DNA from: Chara braunii
Taxonomy: Eukaryota > Streptophyta > Charophyceae > Charales > Characeae
DNA length: 49,457 nucleotides
Assembly: GCA_003427395.1 (NCBI GenBank)
Contig: BFEA01000037.1
Location: 1,730,982-1,780,438 of the forward strand
Direction of reading: 5' to 3'
In this document: positions 10,738-21,912 of the stretch, piece after piece
Layout of the letters: each line of letters begins with the position of its first letter
Numbering within the stretch: position 1 is the stretch's first letter
Translations under genes and position numbers: made by a program
The notes under the pieces: model-generated
Seen by the model: only the letters and a program-made list of their open reading frames with translations
What the model was told of the DNA's origin: nothing
Databases searched by the model: none

Positions 10738-11427
10738 TTAGTAGTTAGCCAGACCTAGGAACGACCGCAACTCAGTCAATGTGCGGGGCATTGACCAATC
10801 TCTAATCACCGCTATCTTACTGTCCTCAGGCTTAATGCCATCTCCGTCTAACACGTGGCCCAAGTACAAGACTTGTGTCTTGGCCCACTCACACTTCTTT
10901 GCGTTGATCTTGAAGTTAGCCTCTCTCAGCTTCTCCAAGACCTGCCTCAAATGACCCTGGTGCTCTTGGAGGGTCCTACTGAACACTAAGATGTCATCTA
11001 AATATACTACGACAAATCTATCTAACCACGACCTAAACAAATCATTCATACAACGCTGGAATGTAGCAGGCTCGTTGGTCACTCCAAAAGGCATCACTAT
11101 AAACTCATAGTGCCCATACCTAGTTCGGAACGCAGTCTTGTACTGGTCGTCAGGATGGACTTCTATCTGATGGTACCCGGACTTCAAATCGATTTTCGAA
11201 AAATATTTGCACCCCTGCACCCGATCTAAAAGATCGTCTATCATGGGCAGTGGCTCAACGTTCTTTACTGTGATCGCATTCAAACCCCTATAGTCTATAC
11301 ACATACGCAACTCTCCTTCCTTGGGGACAAACAAAACTGGTGCTCCAAAAGGGGACGAACTGGGCCTAATCCAACCTTTCTCAAGGAGGTCATCCAACTG
11401 CTTGCGCAGCTCCCTAGGGGATATCAT
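10738..11427 (-). pseudogene. pol: Element A reverse transcriptase
   Basis: An open stretch of 229 codons covers most of the RT fingers and palm: [58 protein letters not shown], the YLDD catalytic box (11004-10993) and LRSFLGLANY before a stop. All RT signature blocks are intact. The upstream part, including the linker from protease, lies in another frame at about 11430-11580. Confidence 0.9.
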
Positions 11428-11583
11428 GTAAACTGTTCCCTTAGGAGTCCTACTGCCAGGCTCTATCTCTATTTTGTGTTGGATCGGCCTCCTGTTGGCG
11501 GCTCTGACAAATCTTTAAACTCTTCGAGCAGCTTGGCAATAGCTGGGTCTATGGGCTCCTCTGCTTTAGGCTCAGTGATAGGT

Positions 11584-12363
11584 CTAATGTAAGCTACAAA
11601 GACCTGGTCCTCTAGTTGCTCCTTTCTCACTAGTCGCGCGAACGCGGGAGCACTGAGACAGTATTTGTGCCAGTGAGTTATCTACTCTCGACACGTGGAA
11701 CAGACGGGTTGTCTTAACCTCGCCTGATGGACTAGGGAGCCTACACTCATGTTCTCTCAAATGAAGTGTGGCCCCTGCTGCCTCTCTCCAGTCCATACCT
11801 AGGACTATATCGAAAGGAAGGTCATCCTGTACGAGGAGAGTCGGGGAATGGAGAACTTTCTCCACCTTCCCATCTTTCTCTAGGCGGAAATACGTCTGGA
11901 CTCCCTCTACGTAGTCCTCAACACGCATAGTGCGGTTGTCTGCGAGGACACTAACTATGGGGTCTTTGAACTTCTGGACTTTCAACCCTAGCCTCAACTT
12001 CTTCAACGCTTTGCAGCTAATATAACTACGAGTAGCCCCTGAATCTATAAGGGTCCCCACTCTACTTCTAAAAACTTCTACATCAACTAACACTAGTTGC
12101 CCTTTACTATCTTCCTTCATTTTGGCCCAGGCTGGCATCCTCTCCTTCAACTCTTTTGCCACGCCCGTGAGGGAAGTGCCTAGAGAGACGCTAACACAAG
12201 CAGTCTCTGGACAGCTAACTAGGCACGGGCCTGCAACCTCTGCCGAAGGCTCATGTGGTGTGGGAGTTTCCTGTACATGCACGCTCACTTCCCCACATTG
12301 CCTAGTAGTAAGGGCAGTTACAACTCCTACCGGCGGCTGCCTTTTGACTCCTGGGCAGCCCAT
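11584..12363 (-). pseudogene. pol: Element A aspartic protease
   Basis: The active-site loop GTLIDSGATRSYIS has an intact D-S-G, followed 80-90 residues later by PFDIVLGMDWR, the typical C-terminal hallmark. The frame is open for 259 codons. The preceding nucleocapsid knuckle lies in a different frame, and the link to RT is also shifted. Confidence 0.87.
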
Positions 12364-12369
12364 CGGGCC

Positions 12370-14322
12370 TGTCTATACTTAGGACAATATTTAATAATAT
12401 GGGCAGGGTCACCACAGTAAATGCACTGCCCCTGCTCCATACGCTGCAGCCACACTCTCTAGTCCAGGCCCAGATCTTCCCAAGGCCGGCCTTGTGGCCA
12501 ACCTGGGTGCCAACCTCCTCTCCTTTGAGGTGATCCTCCACCTCGTCGCTGCGAGACCGACTGGGACCTTGACGATTTGGCGGGGGACCTTCACCCCTAC
12601 CTCCCTCTTGGCGGCTCCTTCGACCGCCAACCCCCTGTGCACCCGGTCCTCGACCTCCCGTGGCCTGACCCCTTTGGCCCTGGCCTCCTCCTCTACTTTG
12701 CAGCCTCCCTCCAGCCGCGACAGCAGCATAGGTCCTCCCCTGGCCTACACTACTGTCCACCTCCTCAAGCCCCCACTCAATATGACTGTAGGGGACCTCG
12801 TCTGTACCACCTTCATCTAACGTAAGGATCAAATGATCCTTGGCCCTAACTTGGCCAGAGATGGTACGACCTTCCCACTTTTTGCCCTTATCTAAGTCTT
12901 TATGCCAAAAAGTGGAAACTGGCAATAGACTTGGCCTCGAACAGGACCACTTCTCTACTTAACGCATCGTACGTTATGTTGGCCTGTTGGGTCTTGTCAA
13001 AGAAATGCCCTCGCAAGGGCTCTGGCATGGCACGATAAAATAATTGGACCAACTGGGTCTTAGTGACCCCGTGGTCTGGGACGGCTACCAAGTCGTCCAT
13101 GACAGCTTAGTGCTTGCGCACTCCTCCACTGTCGCGAGTGGATGGTTTGGAGCTTGTTAGAGGCCCTGACACCCCTCGTGACGTCAGCAAACCTCTCGCG
13201 TAGGAGTCGAAGGAGAGTGGAAAGAGGGGTAAGCCTAGAATACGCAATCATGTTATGCTCGCAATCAGCACCGCGCGCAAGGGACCTGGCGAAGCTGGCT
13301 GCTTCGTCCTTCAATGCATGGAAGGCTACGAGGACTTGCTCCTCGGGGGCGATATGTTGCAAATACACGTATGTATTGATACTGGTCTTCTTGTTATCAA
13401 AGCTATCGTCCTTCTTCCCGCTATAAGCGTCAGGGAATTCGAGCTTTACAGACTCTTTGCGGGGACGCGCCCTGGCCTCTGCTGTGGCAACTACTTTGGC
13501 GCCTTCAATGGCGCCTGCGCATATCTTCTCTTCGCCTTCCTTCAAGTTTTTGACTTCAGTCCGGATGTGGGTTACCACGTCGCGCGCAAACTCTCTGAAA
13601 CTGGACCGGATGGCATGAAAGGTCACATCTTGACCCTTGTTGGCCTGATGCTCCTCAAGCTAGGCCTCACTCAGAACCTCCAGGTACCCCAAAATCTTAT
13701 CTAACTTTGCAGGGTTTTCTACCTGTGCCTGCACCTCCTGTCTACATGCCCGGACTTTCTCCACCTCTCTAGCCATCCGGTTGGCTTTCTCCCTCCTCCT
13801 CTTCTTCTCCCTCATCATACGCAACTTCCACTCCAACTTTTCATCTTCTGCTGTCTGACGTTCCAGGGGGTCCTCCATCGCTTCCAATTCCCTGGCGAAT
13901 GCTTCTCTCTCCTCCTGGGGCACATACAGCAGTGCCTCTTCGTCTTCTGCCAACGATAAGTTAGCCACCCACTCGCTAATCTTTTTCTCCATCCATGCGT
14001 CCTCTCCCTTCGTGCCACTTGTCTCTCCTTTATCTCCCCCACGCCTCCTTTCAAGGGGTTCTTCTTCTACGTCCTCCTCTGCTGCTGCTTCTTCTTCGGC
14101 AGCCTTCCTCTTCTCTTCCTCTTCCTGTTCTAATCTCCTCATCTCTTCCTCCAACTTCTTCTTCTTCGCCGCCTGCTCCTCTACGATTGCTTTTAACTTC
14201 GCCTGCTTAAGGAGCTCTTTCTTCTCCTTCATCTCCTTTCTTTCTTCTAAAATGGCGGCGGCACGCTCCTCTTGACCCTGCGTGTAGGGGGTGGTACTCT
14301 TTCCACTACGGGTATCAACCAT
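12370..14322 (-). pseudogene. gag: Element A gag, frameshifted
   Basis: Gag starts at MVDTRSGKSTTPY (ATG at 14322). The first 220 residues are extremely rich in Glu, Lys and Ala and probably form a long coiled coil. The capsid part follows in a second frame from about 13626 (KLEFPDAYSGKKDD...SINTYVYLQ...FHALKDEAASFAR) and continues in a third (QLVQLFYRAMPEPLRGHFF). Gly/Arg-rich nucleocapsid follows, and a CX2CX4HX4C zinc knuckle at 12425-12384 (CIYCGDPAHIIKYC). Several indels break it, but all parts of a long Gag are present. Confidence 0.85.
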
Positions 14323-15445
14323 GGTGTCTGGTGCACAACCAAACAACGGTTTCACTCCTCACCATTTAGACTCTACCCCCTGACTGACAAACCTACTGAC
14401 TCGATCGAAGGACTTATAGAATCCGGACAGGAGTTGACAGTCAACTAGGGTCTCTAGCCTGGACCTACTCTAAGGTTGTCACTACAGGACCTATTGCTGA
14501 TCGGGAGGCATTTAAGGAGATCCCCCGTAACTCCTCAGGAATTATTTAACGTCGCAGACAGGACGACGCGATCAGCAGGTCCTCTCAAGACTTAGACGGC
14601 CTGTTGTGCAGCCCACAACTCGGATTTTGGGCCTACCGTGTCACACCGAGCAGCCCACCGGTCAATACCGGTCCTTGGGAGGGTTCGTGTCCTCCGGGAT
14701 AGTCGAGTCGTCAGACACAGTCTTTAGCCCCACTCAGCCCGTGTGGGTTTGGTCAACAAGGCCCTCTCCTTCATCCACAGAGTTCCTATCACCTGGACAG
14801 AAGAGACTCAATGCAAAAAGAAGAGACAAACAAACTTGACTCAACAAGTACCACAAGGTGTGTGCACATTCATAGGGCGAGGGAGGACGAGGGAATAGGC
14901 TGAAGGCTTGGCGAGATTATACCGGCTCCAGCTTGGTCAAAGTTGTGGTCAACGGTCTTGGTCAACACTGCAGTCAACCCCCGATCAACTCTCGGTCGAC
15001 TCCGGTCAACGTCCGATCAACTCCGATCAACGCCCGGTCAACTCCTCTGGTCAGCTCCGGCTATGGCGGCCGCCTCCTCCTTCGTCCCCACCCTTCTCCT
15101 TCCTTCTCTCTACCTCGCCTCCTCCTTCTTCACCCCGGCTATCTTCTCTCTCTCTCTTTTTTTTTTTTTTTTTTGTTCGTCTCTCCCTTCACCTTCTCGG
15201 CTATGGCTTCCTTCACCCTTCTCGGTCTCCCCCTTTGTCCTCTCTTCCACCCCCTTCGTCACTCTGTGGTCGAGCTCCGCGGCTATGGACGCCTCCTTCA
15301 TAGTTGGACTGCACGGCGCACTTCACAGGTACGTGACAACCAAACTTGTATCGCTCATCTCTCTCTCCCTCTCCCTCTCTCTCTCTCTCTCGCCGTAGCG
15401 ATATCTTCAATGCAAGTACGTGGTAAGCCAAACTTGTATCACTCA

Positions 15446-15523
<78 letters not shown>

Positions 15524-15666
15524 GTCGTGGTCTTCTTTGCAGGTGCGTGCGGCGGCTTCTTCAACCTCCGGGTCCGCTATGGCGGACTTCTTCTCCGATG
15601 GCCACTTCGACTATGGCGCGTAGCTCTCCCTGCGGCACACGACGGATGCGCGTGGGATAGCGGGTA
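14323..15666 (-). other. Element A untranslated leader between PBS and gag
   Basis: About 1.3 kb separates the primer binding site from gag. I see no coding signal. It contains GGTCAAC/CGGTCAACTCC short repeats (14935-15060), a T15 run near 15160 and CT, TC and TATC microsatellites. Apparent long open frames here are low-complexity Ser/Leu translations of those repeats. Confidence 0.7.
15360..15521. repeat. Compound microsatellite (CT)n, (TC)n, (TATC)n
   Basis: CT-rich runs at 15360-15394 are followed by a uniform TC tract at about 15449-15480 and about ten TATC units to 15521. They lie in the leader of element A near the primer binding site. Confidence 0.92.
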
Positions 15667-15681
15667 CCAGCTCCGATACCA
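15667..15681 (-). promoter_or_regulatory. Element A primer binding site (iMet-tRNA type)
   Basis: On the minus strand it reads TGGTATCGGAGCTGG, one base after the LTR end GATTGCA. TGGTATC(A/G)GAGC is the standard complement of the 3' end of plant initiator tRNA-Met. Confidence 0.9.
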
Positions 15682-15944
15682 ATGCAATCAGACTCCTTAT
15701 CATTCACACTTCTCATGCATATAAACAAGTTGCGCAGCAAACTGGCAACGAGCACCCACTTCAAACTCAGAGATATGGCAAACAAGAACACTGTTCAAAT
15801 ACAACTCGCTCCAGAAGGCTATGGCGACTCAGCGGTTGTACACATCTTTGTTCGTCACTCACTCGCCGCTGCTTAGTACACATAGGATCACCCTGCATAT
15901 CCCACACGCATACTCTGCACACTCACACGCTCACACACTGAACT

Positions 15945-16244
15945 TAACAAATTTTGATGAAAAAATAAAAATTACAATTTATGGCTACACAAATCGTTGA
16001 AGATACTATTAAATCGAAAGGTAGACGCGCAGAGATGTGGGTGACATTTTAAAACCTTTAAATTCCGAATATGACAAAGTTGCTCCTGGTTGGGGGACTA
16101 CTGTTTTAATGGGGATTTTTATGGCTCTTTTTGCAGTATTTTTGGTGATTATTTTAGAGATTTATAATGCATCAGTATTGTTAGATGGTATCTCGGTTAG
16201 TTGGGCTAGTTTAGTTTAGCAATCTTGAAATAAGAAGTGGGATT
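15945..16244 (+). other. Nuclear insertion of plastid DNA (NUPT)
   Basis: About 300 AT-rich bases unlike the LTR carry psbH with short plastid flanks. The other LTR of element A shows the uninterrupted site: after CACACTGAACT it continues directly to CTATCTACATTTATGGCGGC, whereas here the insert takes its place and LTR identity resumes at GGCTATGGCCGCTGC. About 17 LTR bases appear to have been replaced. Because the two LTRs were identical when A inserted, the plastid DNA arrived later. Confidence 0.92.
15981..16219 (+). pseudogene. psbH: psbH pseudogene (photosystem II 10-kDa phosphoprotein)
   Basis: PsbH is a single-pass thylakoid subunit of photosystem II. The start [16 protein letters not shown] is followed by a small indel near 16031-16037 that shifts the frame. 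The rest then reads [30 protein letters not shown], the transmembrane stretch [15 protein letters not shown] and a short tail to TAG 16217-16219. The length (about 79 codons) and order match plastid psbH. It lacks any transit peptide and sits in an LTR, so it is a dead nuclear copy. Confidence 0.95.
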
Positions 16245-16699
16245 GGCTATGGCCGCTGCTAACCTGTCGCTATGGCTAAGCTCCTTCTCTCTCGCTCACT
16301 TCGTCCTCGGGCTCACTGCAGACCACCTCGCACAAGTCGCCGTGGCAGCGTGGCTCACTCAGGAATGAATGAATGGCTGGGTGCTGCCCTTTGATTTATA
16401 CTTCTGCAGCTCATTGGTCTGGCCCTTTCCCATGCCCGTAGTGCACACAGTCCCATGCGGTACTTGCTTGACTGGACTAGGACTGACTGGGACTGGGACT
16501 GGGACTGCTGACTCAGCACGGCTAGACTCCACCACTTGCCCTACAACCTTGACCTTTCAGGACTGTAGCAGCTACGACCTTGACTCTTCGGAAGCTCTAC
16601 AGTTACGACTTCTAGAACTCCCTAAGACTTCTACTCGACAGGTCTACAGTTCGAACCCCTGCTACCTACGGACCCTACGGCAGTCTACCAACTGTTACA

Positions 16700-16788
16700 A
16701 ATACACAGGTCACGGGTTCAACTCTCGGGGTCGACACAAATACNAATACACAGGTCACGGGTTCAACTCTCGGGGTCGACACAAATAC
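16700..16788. other. Assembly join: N between 44-bp duplicate copies
   Basis: The same 44-bp sequence as at 8377 flanks N 16744, in the other LTR of element A. Confidence 0.8.
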
Positions 16789-16875
16789 TGTACACAGGTA
16801 AGGTGATGACTAGGGATCGAGCCCTGGGATCTGCATCGGTTACTGCAAACAGGTGAATATCGTTTCAACGCCATA

Positions 16876-17976
16876 TGTCTCGTAGATTGTCTGAGGGCCT
16901 TACCTGGCCACACTCAGACCCAGGCCGAAGGGGGGAAAAAGAACCCCACGTAAAAATGCAGGGCCTGAACGTGAGCCGCCGGTCAGACGCACACACTTGT
17001 TTGCATGCAGGTACCCAGATAGCATCAGGACCAAGGGGAAAATCTGCAATTGTACAATCCAGGCCCTCGGCTGTGAGTCAATCTGCACGACTGTGGAAGG
17101 GGGACCTGAGGCCAGACAACCTCGCCAAATACTACATAAGGCTGGGTCTCCGGGTAGTCAACATTCAGTCTAGCTATGCTGCTTCGACGCTAGCTCGACT
17201 CTGACTGGACGTTGGCATTGACGCTGGCTCGGTGCTGGCGAGATGCTGGCTTGACGCTGGCTGTGCGCAGGCATTGTGGACAACGACGCGGGAATGTGGC
17301 AGAATGCTGGCGCTTCTGTTTTGTGCGCCAGGCATTGCTAATGTGGCGCATGCCACTTGTCTACATTGCTGATGTGGCGCATGCCACTGGTCTACATTGT
17401 TGATGTGGCGCATGCCACTTATCTACATTGCTGATGTGGCGCTGCCACCTGTCTACATTGTGTTGCTGATGTGGTGCTACCACCTGTCTTCATTGATGAT
17501 GTGGCGCATGCCACCTGTCTCTACATCTGACGTGGCATTGGCCACGCTGTTTACATGAGGACTGGTTGCGACAAGGAGGAAGATCGGGATCTGTGGATGA
17601 TTGGGATCGGGTACTCACCTGAGGTTGACGTCGTTACAGTAATCTGCTGCTGTCTTCATGCTCTTCAAGAGACAAGAGTGCCACGTGGCACTTCTGGGTG
17701 ATCAGGACTTATCATACTTGTTATCGTATACTGGTTGATGATGTGGAGGCAAGAGGAAGCCCGGAGAAGAAGTGGGGTTTGATTGTATTACTCTTGTGTG
17801 ATCATTGTTTATCTCTTCCACCTTCTCCTCACCCTATTCCCCCTCCACTCTCTTCATCTAATGGTAACGAGATACTGTTTCAGATATCACTTCATGTTAA
17901 CTGGAGACTTTGTGCAGATCTGAGACTACTTGTGCTTTGGCGTCTGATGAGTATCTGCCAGACTGGGTTCATTACA
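16876..17976 (+). mobile_element. Element B 5' LTR
   Basis: This LTR is 1.1 kb, starts TGTCTCGTAG, ends ATTACA and is followed after three bases by the primer binding site. It includes a six-unit GC-rich minisatellite at 17336-17530. The 3' partner at 35145 is recognisable throughout but has nine repeat units and an additional short insertion near 35240. Confidence 0.9.
17336..17530. repeat. 31-bp LTR minisatellite, six units
   Basis: Units resemble GATGTGGCGCATGCCACTTG followed by TCTACATTGCT. Each contains the short inverted repeat GTGGC-GCAT-GCCAC. The array ends in a decayed TGACGTGGCATTGGCCACG segment. Confidence 0.88.
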
Positions 17977-17979
17977 ATT

Positions 17980-17992
17980 TGGTATCGGAGCA
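17980..17992 (+). promoter_or_regulatory. Element B primer binding site
   Basis: TGGTATCGGAGCA begins three bases after the LTR end ATTACA. It matches the complement of plant initiator tRNA-Met. Confidence 0.88.
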
Positions 17993-18917
17993 TACTTCTT
18001 CATCGCAATCTGCTGTCAGGTGCTGACATGGCACCCAGGTAAGTGGGAGGTGTCGCACGTGTAGGACGAAACACGTTTAACGTGCGAGGTCGATACCGCA
18101 AGTCTAAACATGTAGTACGGCACGTGCGCGCAACCTCCCTTGAATATGATGACGTGGCTACACTGAAGACTTCGAGATGCCGGCAAGAGCTTCGTTGGCA
18201 ACAGGCTGATGTGGTGCTGGTCCAGAGAGAAAGAAGTGTGAAATCGGGACCGCTGATGTGGCGCACTGCCTACGGCATGGCGTGGAATGCTGATGTGGCA
18301 TTTTGGCAGGGCATGGTCTGACGTCGCACGTACCTGTGTTGTGATAGCCTGCTTATGAAGCGCTGACGTGTTGTAGACATGCATTGTTGACGTGGCATCC
18401 CCCCCTCGTAGACCTTTTAGGTCCTTGACGCCGACGTGGCAGACTCCATAGAGCTGCTGCGTTGGCATGCCAGGGGTGACACGTGGCATGCATAACACGC
18501 TGCTGTGGAATAACTGTTGAGTGTGCACTTGTGTGCTGGCAGACGGTACGGCTTCACGATTTGCTGTAGCCTTGTGACTGGTTGCATTGTTTCTGCAGAT
18601 GGTACAGCCGTAGAGGAAGGAAGCTAACCATTGATTGTGTTGTTGTGTTGGCTGACCTACTCAATTGTTGGTTGTTCTGTGTTTGCTGTGCATACTCACA
18701 AGAGTGTTGTTGTCTTGATCACACTGGTCGTGGCTGCGGTACCTGTACACTTGTTGTAGGACGTCATCATACCTAGAACAGGCCGCAAAAAAGAAATTAA
18801 TTGAGAATTTGTTTCTTCCTGTCTGCCGTGATTATTTCTTGCTGTAGGAATTGCGTGTGCCGTGGAATTTATTTTTGTCTTCTGTAATTATTTATTGTGC
18901 GGCGAATACACATTTCG
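17993..18917 (+). other. Element B untranslated leader
   Basis: No coding signal is seen. The segment repeats TGACGTGGC/GATGTGGC motifs related to those in the LTR array, and becomes AT-rich near 18780-18900 before gag. Confidence 0.65.
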
Positions 18918-19894
18918 AAAATGAGTTACCTTTGGAATTCCCTGCACCTCTCTGTCTTGACTCGATTTATTCCTTACTTCTTCTTCCCCGTCACCATGAC
19001 CTTCTTCGCTGACGAGGAAGGTGGTGACCCGAAAACCCGTAGTCAAATTGAAACCAAATTTAAATGGCAAGAGATGTTGGGCCTTTTGCAGCAGTTGATG
19101 TCTGATCTACATTCTGCTGGTGCCATGCCGAGCAGCAAGTTCGCTGTCAGTTCGATCTGCGTGCAGCAGAAAACGAACTAAAGGAGGCAGAGACTTTTGT
19201 TCAGTTGTTGGAATCCTGCACCCATGTACAGAAGATCATTATTCAGAGCCGACAGGCTCTGGATAAAGTTGTACTTGGTCAACTGTGAGAAATAACCAAA
19301 GGGAACAAAAAGGAAGAAGCAAGAGAAACAAGGAAGGAAAAGAAAGAAGTTGAATTGTCCGAAGAAATCATGTTGGGAAACATCAGACAGTTGGAGGATG
19401 CATTGGCTGAAGAAAGGAAGATTGAGGAAAACAGGAGGATAAGAGTAGACAGAGAACAACAAGATAGGAAAGTGGGTGAAATCAAACAGCGATTTCATTT
19501 TGAAGGAACCGAAATGGATCTTTCATCCGTCCTTCATAATCTGATGGCCTACCTCGCTCACCTTGAGTTAAAGATTGACAACAACACCACGGCCCTTGAA
19601 ACTATCTCTAGAATGATCGAAGGAAAGGGTAAGATGTCAGTTGAGAAGGAGGCTAGGGAAAAAGAAAACCCCCAGGAAAAGTTAATGAAGGATGCAATGA
19701 AGGAAGCTAAGTACTGCCGGAGAAATCCAAGATACCGACAGAAAAGCAAGACATGGTTGGTAGGGGGGAAGGTTGCTGAGTTGCGGAATGATCGTATCTG
19801 TTGGAAGGAGTGGCACAACTCCGCTTCAAGAAGGAATCTGGAACAGCAAAGCACGGAATCAGGGCATGGAACCCTCGAGCCAGAATCTAATTAA
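18918..19894 (+). pseudogene. gag: Element B gag, N-terminal coiled-coil part
   Basis: Reading frames covering MTFFADEEGGDPKTR, FKWQEMLGLLQQLMSDL, then after a frameshift near 19130 ELKEAETFVQLLES and, past a TGA near 19287, ELSEEIMLGNIRQLEDALAE, form a highly charged helical region typical of the start of this element's Gag. It runs to about NLEQQSTESG and is then interrupted by an unrelated insertion. Confidence 0.7.
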
Positions 19895-20425
19895 GACAGT
19901 TCTGCTTTCGGGTCACTACTTTTGATGTACAACCGTGGGGACCAGGATGCAGGCTAGTAATGAAGGCGAGCAAGGGAGGTTAGGGCCAAAGCAAAGGGTT
20001 TTGGAGCAATGAGGAGGCGGTCCTTGAATGGAAATTGTTTATTGGGGAGCGGTTAAGAATGACGAGGGTTTAGGGTTTAGGGTTTAGGGTTTAGTGATTG
20101 CTCAGGTAAAAGGAAAAGCAGGTGGAATGGGAAGGGCTCGGGTTCATGATCACAATAGTGGGAATCTTTCTAGGATTCAGCGATGGAATTTGGCAGACCT
20201 AATTGTCCGGTCTGAGAGAAAAGAGAGAGGATGGGCAAGCTGGCAGTCAATCCTCCATTGAGGTGGAGCAATCAATGTTGTCCAGGGGTCCTTCGGCCAG
20301 ACGGAAGGAAGCGTGAGTGAGTCCCAACGATGTAATTTTTGACTTGCCGGTGGAATAGGAACCGGACTGATGCTCCCCAGAATAGAATGGAGCCGGGACC
20401 ATAAGGCCCTGAAAAAAAAAAAGAA
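19895..20425. mobile_element. Insertion in element B gag, with telomeric repeats and a SINE-like end
   Basis: Gag coding is lost across this interval and resumes after it. The middle carries TTTAGGG repeats (20066-20094). The last 170 bases, from AATCAATGTTGTCC through CGGACTGATGCTCCCCAGAAT to a hairpin and A-rich tail near 20410, match the repeated unit at 36683-37444. This is probably a short non-autonomous retroelement, possibly with extra filler. The 5' edge and any target-site duplication could not be fixed. Confidence 0.5.
20066..20094. repeat. Interstitial plant-type telomere repeat, four units
   Basis: GGGTTTAGGGTTTAGGG continues as four TTTAGGG units inside the insertion in element B gag. 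TTTAGGG is the telomere repeat of most land plants and many green algae. Confidence 0.93.
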
Positions 20426-21450
20426 AAAAAGAAAGAAGAACCCGCCAAGAAGGAAGAACAGGTTGTGGAGGTAGAAAAGTCGAAGAGAAAGGAAAATGTG
20501 AAAATGAAGTTGCCGTTCACCTAGAACAACAAGAAAGATGAAAACTTATTGTTGTGGATCGCAGAGATCCAGATCTACTGCGGGACCGCACCTGTTGAGT
20601 CGAAAAGTCAGGTCGCTCTCTCCACGTCGTATCCAGGAGGAGTGGCCAAGGAATGGGTATTGTCCTTCGGAAACATCGGTGAGTGGGCCAAGACACTTAC
20701 TCTCAAACAATTTCTCCAAAAGATTAAGGAGAGGTTTCTTGATGAGACAACGACCGATAAGGCCTTTGCTGAGCTCACCACAATAGGTCAGAAGCATTGG
20801 ACTTTCGTTGATGCATTGTCCTACGAGGTTGATCGTCTTCTGCAGGTACCTGGACTGAATTTGCAAGACAACCAGGTCTTGTATATTTACTCACGAGCTT
20901 TACTCGAGTCAATTCGCGGACAGCTCGTGGTTGAGGCTGTCTGGTATAAGTACAACTATTGGCAGTTTTGCGATCTCACTCTCCAACGAGAGCAGATGAC
21001 CGCACAAGTGAAGGGTTCCTATTCTTCGGTAGTGAAATCTGGACCGGTCGGTGGGTATGGCAAGTGGGTCCTTTGGCGGCAAAAGCGTCAGGATCACATG
21101 CTTGTCGTGTTCGATGACGAGACGATAGAAAATTTACCCCTCGATGAGTCCGAGGGAGGGCTAGCTAATGGCAGCAGTGAGTCTGGGAAGGGTGACGTCA
21201 CTGCCTAATGGCCAACAAGGGAGGCCAGTGTCAATGGAAGAAGAAGAGGCCACGCTCGTTTCCTGAGCATCCCGACATCGCGTTCGGAAAGCCATGGGAA
21301 AAGATGAACATGACACGAGAGGACTAGCAGTCCAAAATGAACAATCGCCAATGCCTCAAGTGCGGAACCGTGGGTAATGTGATAGCCCGGTGCCCACTTA
21401 TCCGGAACCAAAAAGCAAGCAGCCAGTAGGAGTAGCATCTGCTCCTACTG
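20426..21450 (+). pseudogene. gag: Element B gag, capsid and nucleocapsid part
   Basis: Coding resumes with a Lys-rich stretch and a capsid-like domain: LLWIAEIQIYCGTAPVESKS, then YPGGVAKEWVLSFG, WAKTLTLKQFLQKIKERFLD and YEVDRLLQVPGLN, resembling the Retrotrans_gag pattern. A zinc-knuckle relic at 21352-21393 reads CLKCGTVGNVIARC, where the usual His is Asn, so zinc binding is probably impaired. Confidence 0.8.
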
Positions 21451-21622
21451 AGCCAAAGGGTTTAGACCAAAGTAAAGGTAAGGCGCCTACAACCCCTTCT
21501 AACCCCTCGACTCTCAAGACAGAGGAAGACTCTTCTTCAACCCATCGTCCAGAGCACCCTGACACTGTTCTTTGCTCTGTCTCAATGGATGATTCCCTTG
21601 ACGAACTCGACAATGAGCTCAT

Positions 21623-21912
21623 AGCACTTCTGAGTTCGTAGGCTAAGAAAGAGAAGACTAAGGGTGATCATCGCGGATATTAAGATTGCTCACACGCGAG
21701 TAGGTGCACTGTTAGATCCAAGATCGAAGCGGTCTTACATCTTGGAAAAGGCAATTCGCAAATTGCATTTGGTAATGAAGGTAAAATATTTACCTTAACC
21801 TATCACGTCTATGCTGGCTGACAAAAGCATAATTACTGTCTCTCAATACGTTAATCGTGTTAAGTGTCATTTCAGGACTACGAAAGGAAAAATCATTCTA
21901 CACGAGATATTC
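21623..21912 (+). pseudogene. pol: Element B protease, 5' part up to insertion of C
   Basis: The sequence VIIADIKIAHTRVGALLDPR followed by SKRSYILEKAIRKLHL aligns with the DSGATRSYI region of element A, but the active-site D-S-G reads D-P-R. A stop follows near 21797, yet similarity continues (SMLADKSIITVSQYVNRVKC, then KIILHEIF) up to the exact left edge of element C. The end of the domain is found beyond element C at 32013. Confidence 0.8.

Larger units (their letters stand above)
7549..16867 (-). mobile_element. Element A: full-length Ty3/gypsy chromovirus, minus strand
   Basis: Two LTRs bound a complete but decayed element: 15683-16867 is the 5' LTR and 7549-8544 the 3' LTR in minus-strand reading. 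Both have TG...CA ends. The PBS at 15667-15681 matches initiator tRNA-Met. The order read on the minus strand is leader, gag, protease, RT, RNase H, integrase, chromodomain-like tail, polypurine tract. ACGC precedes the left LTR and follows the right LTR, a 4-bp trace of a target-site duplication. Stops, frameshifts and an assembly N at 9987 break the coding part. Only 8 bases separate it from element B. Confidence 0.9.
15683..16867 (-). mobile_element. Element A 5' LTR, interrupted by plastid DNA
   Basis: It matches 7549-8544 from TGCAATCAGACTC to CGTTTCA. Two differences stand out: the insert at about 15945-16244, and loss of roughly 70 bases relative to 8120-8215 of the other LTR. The TATA box on the minus strand is at 16394-16400. 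An N at 16744 lies between 44-bp duplicate copies, at the same site as in the other LTR. Confidence 0.88.

Noticed and set aside
14933-15724. Long open frame rich in Ser, Leu and Tyr
   Set aside because: It is a translation of CT, TC and TATC microsatellites in the leader of element A, with no domain and no codon pattern of a gene.
17336-17530. CRISPR-like regular repeats
   Set aside because: Units are contiguous and degenerate without unique spacers, lie in an LTR and occur in a eukaryotic genome; this is a minisatellite.
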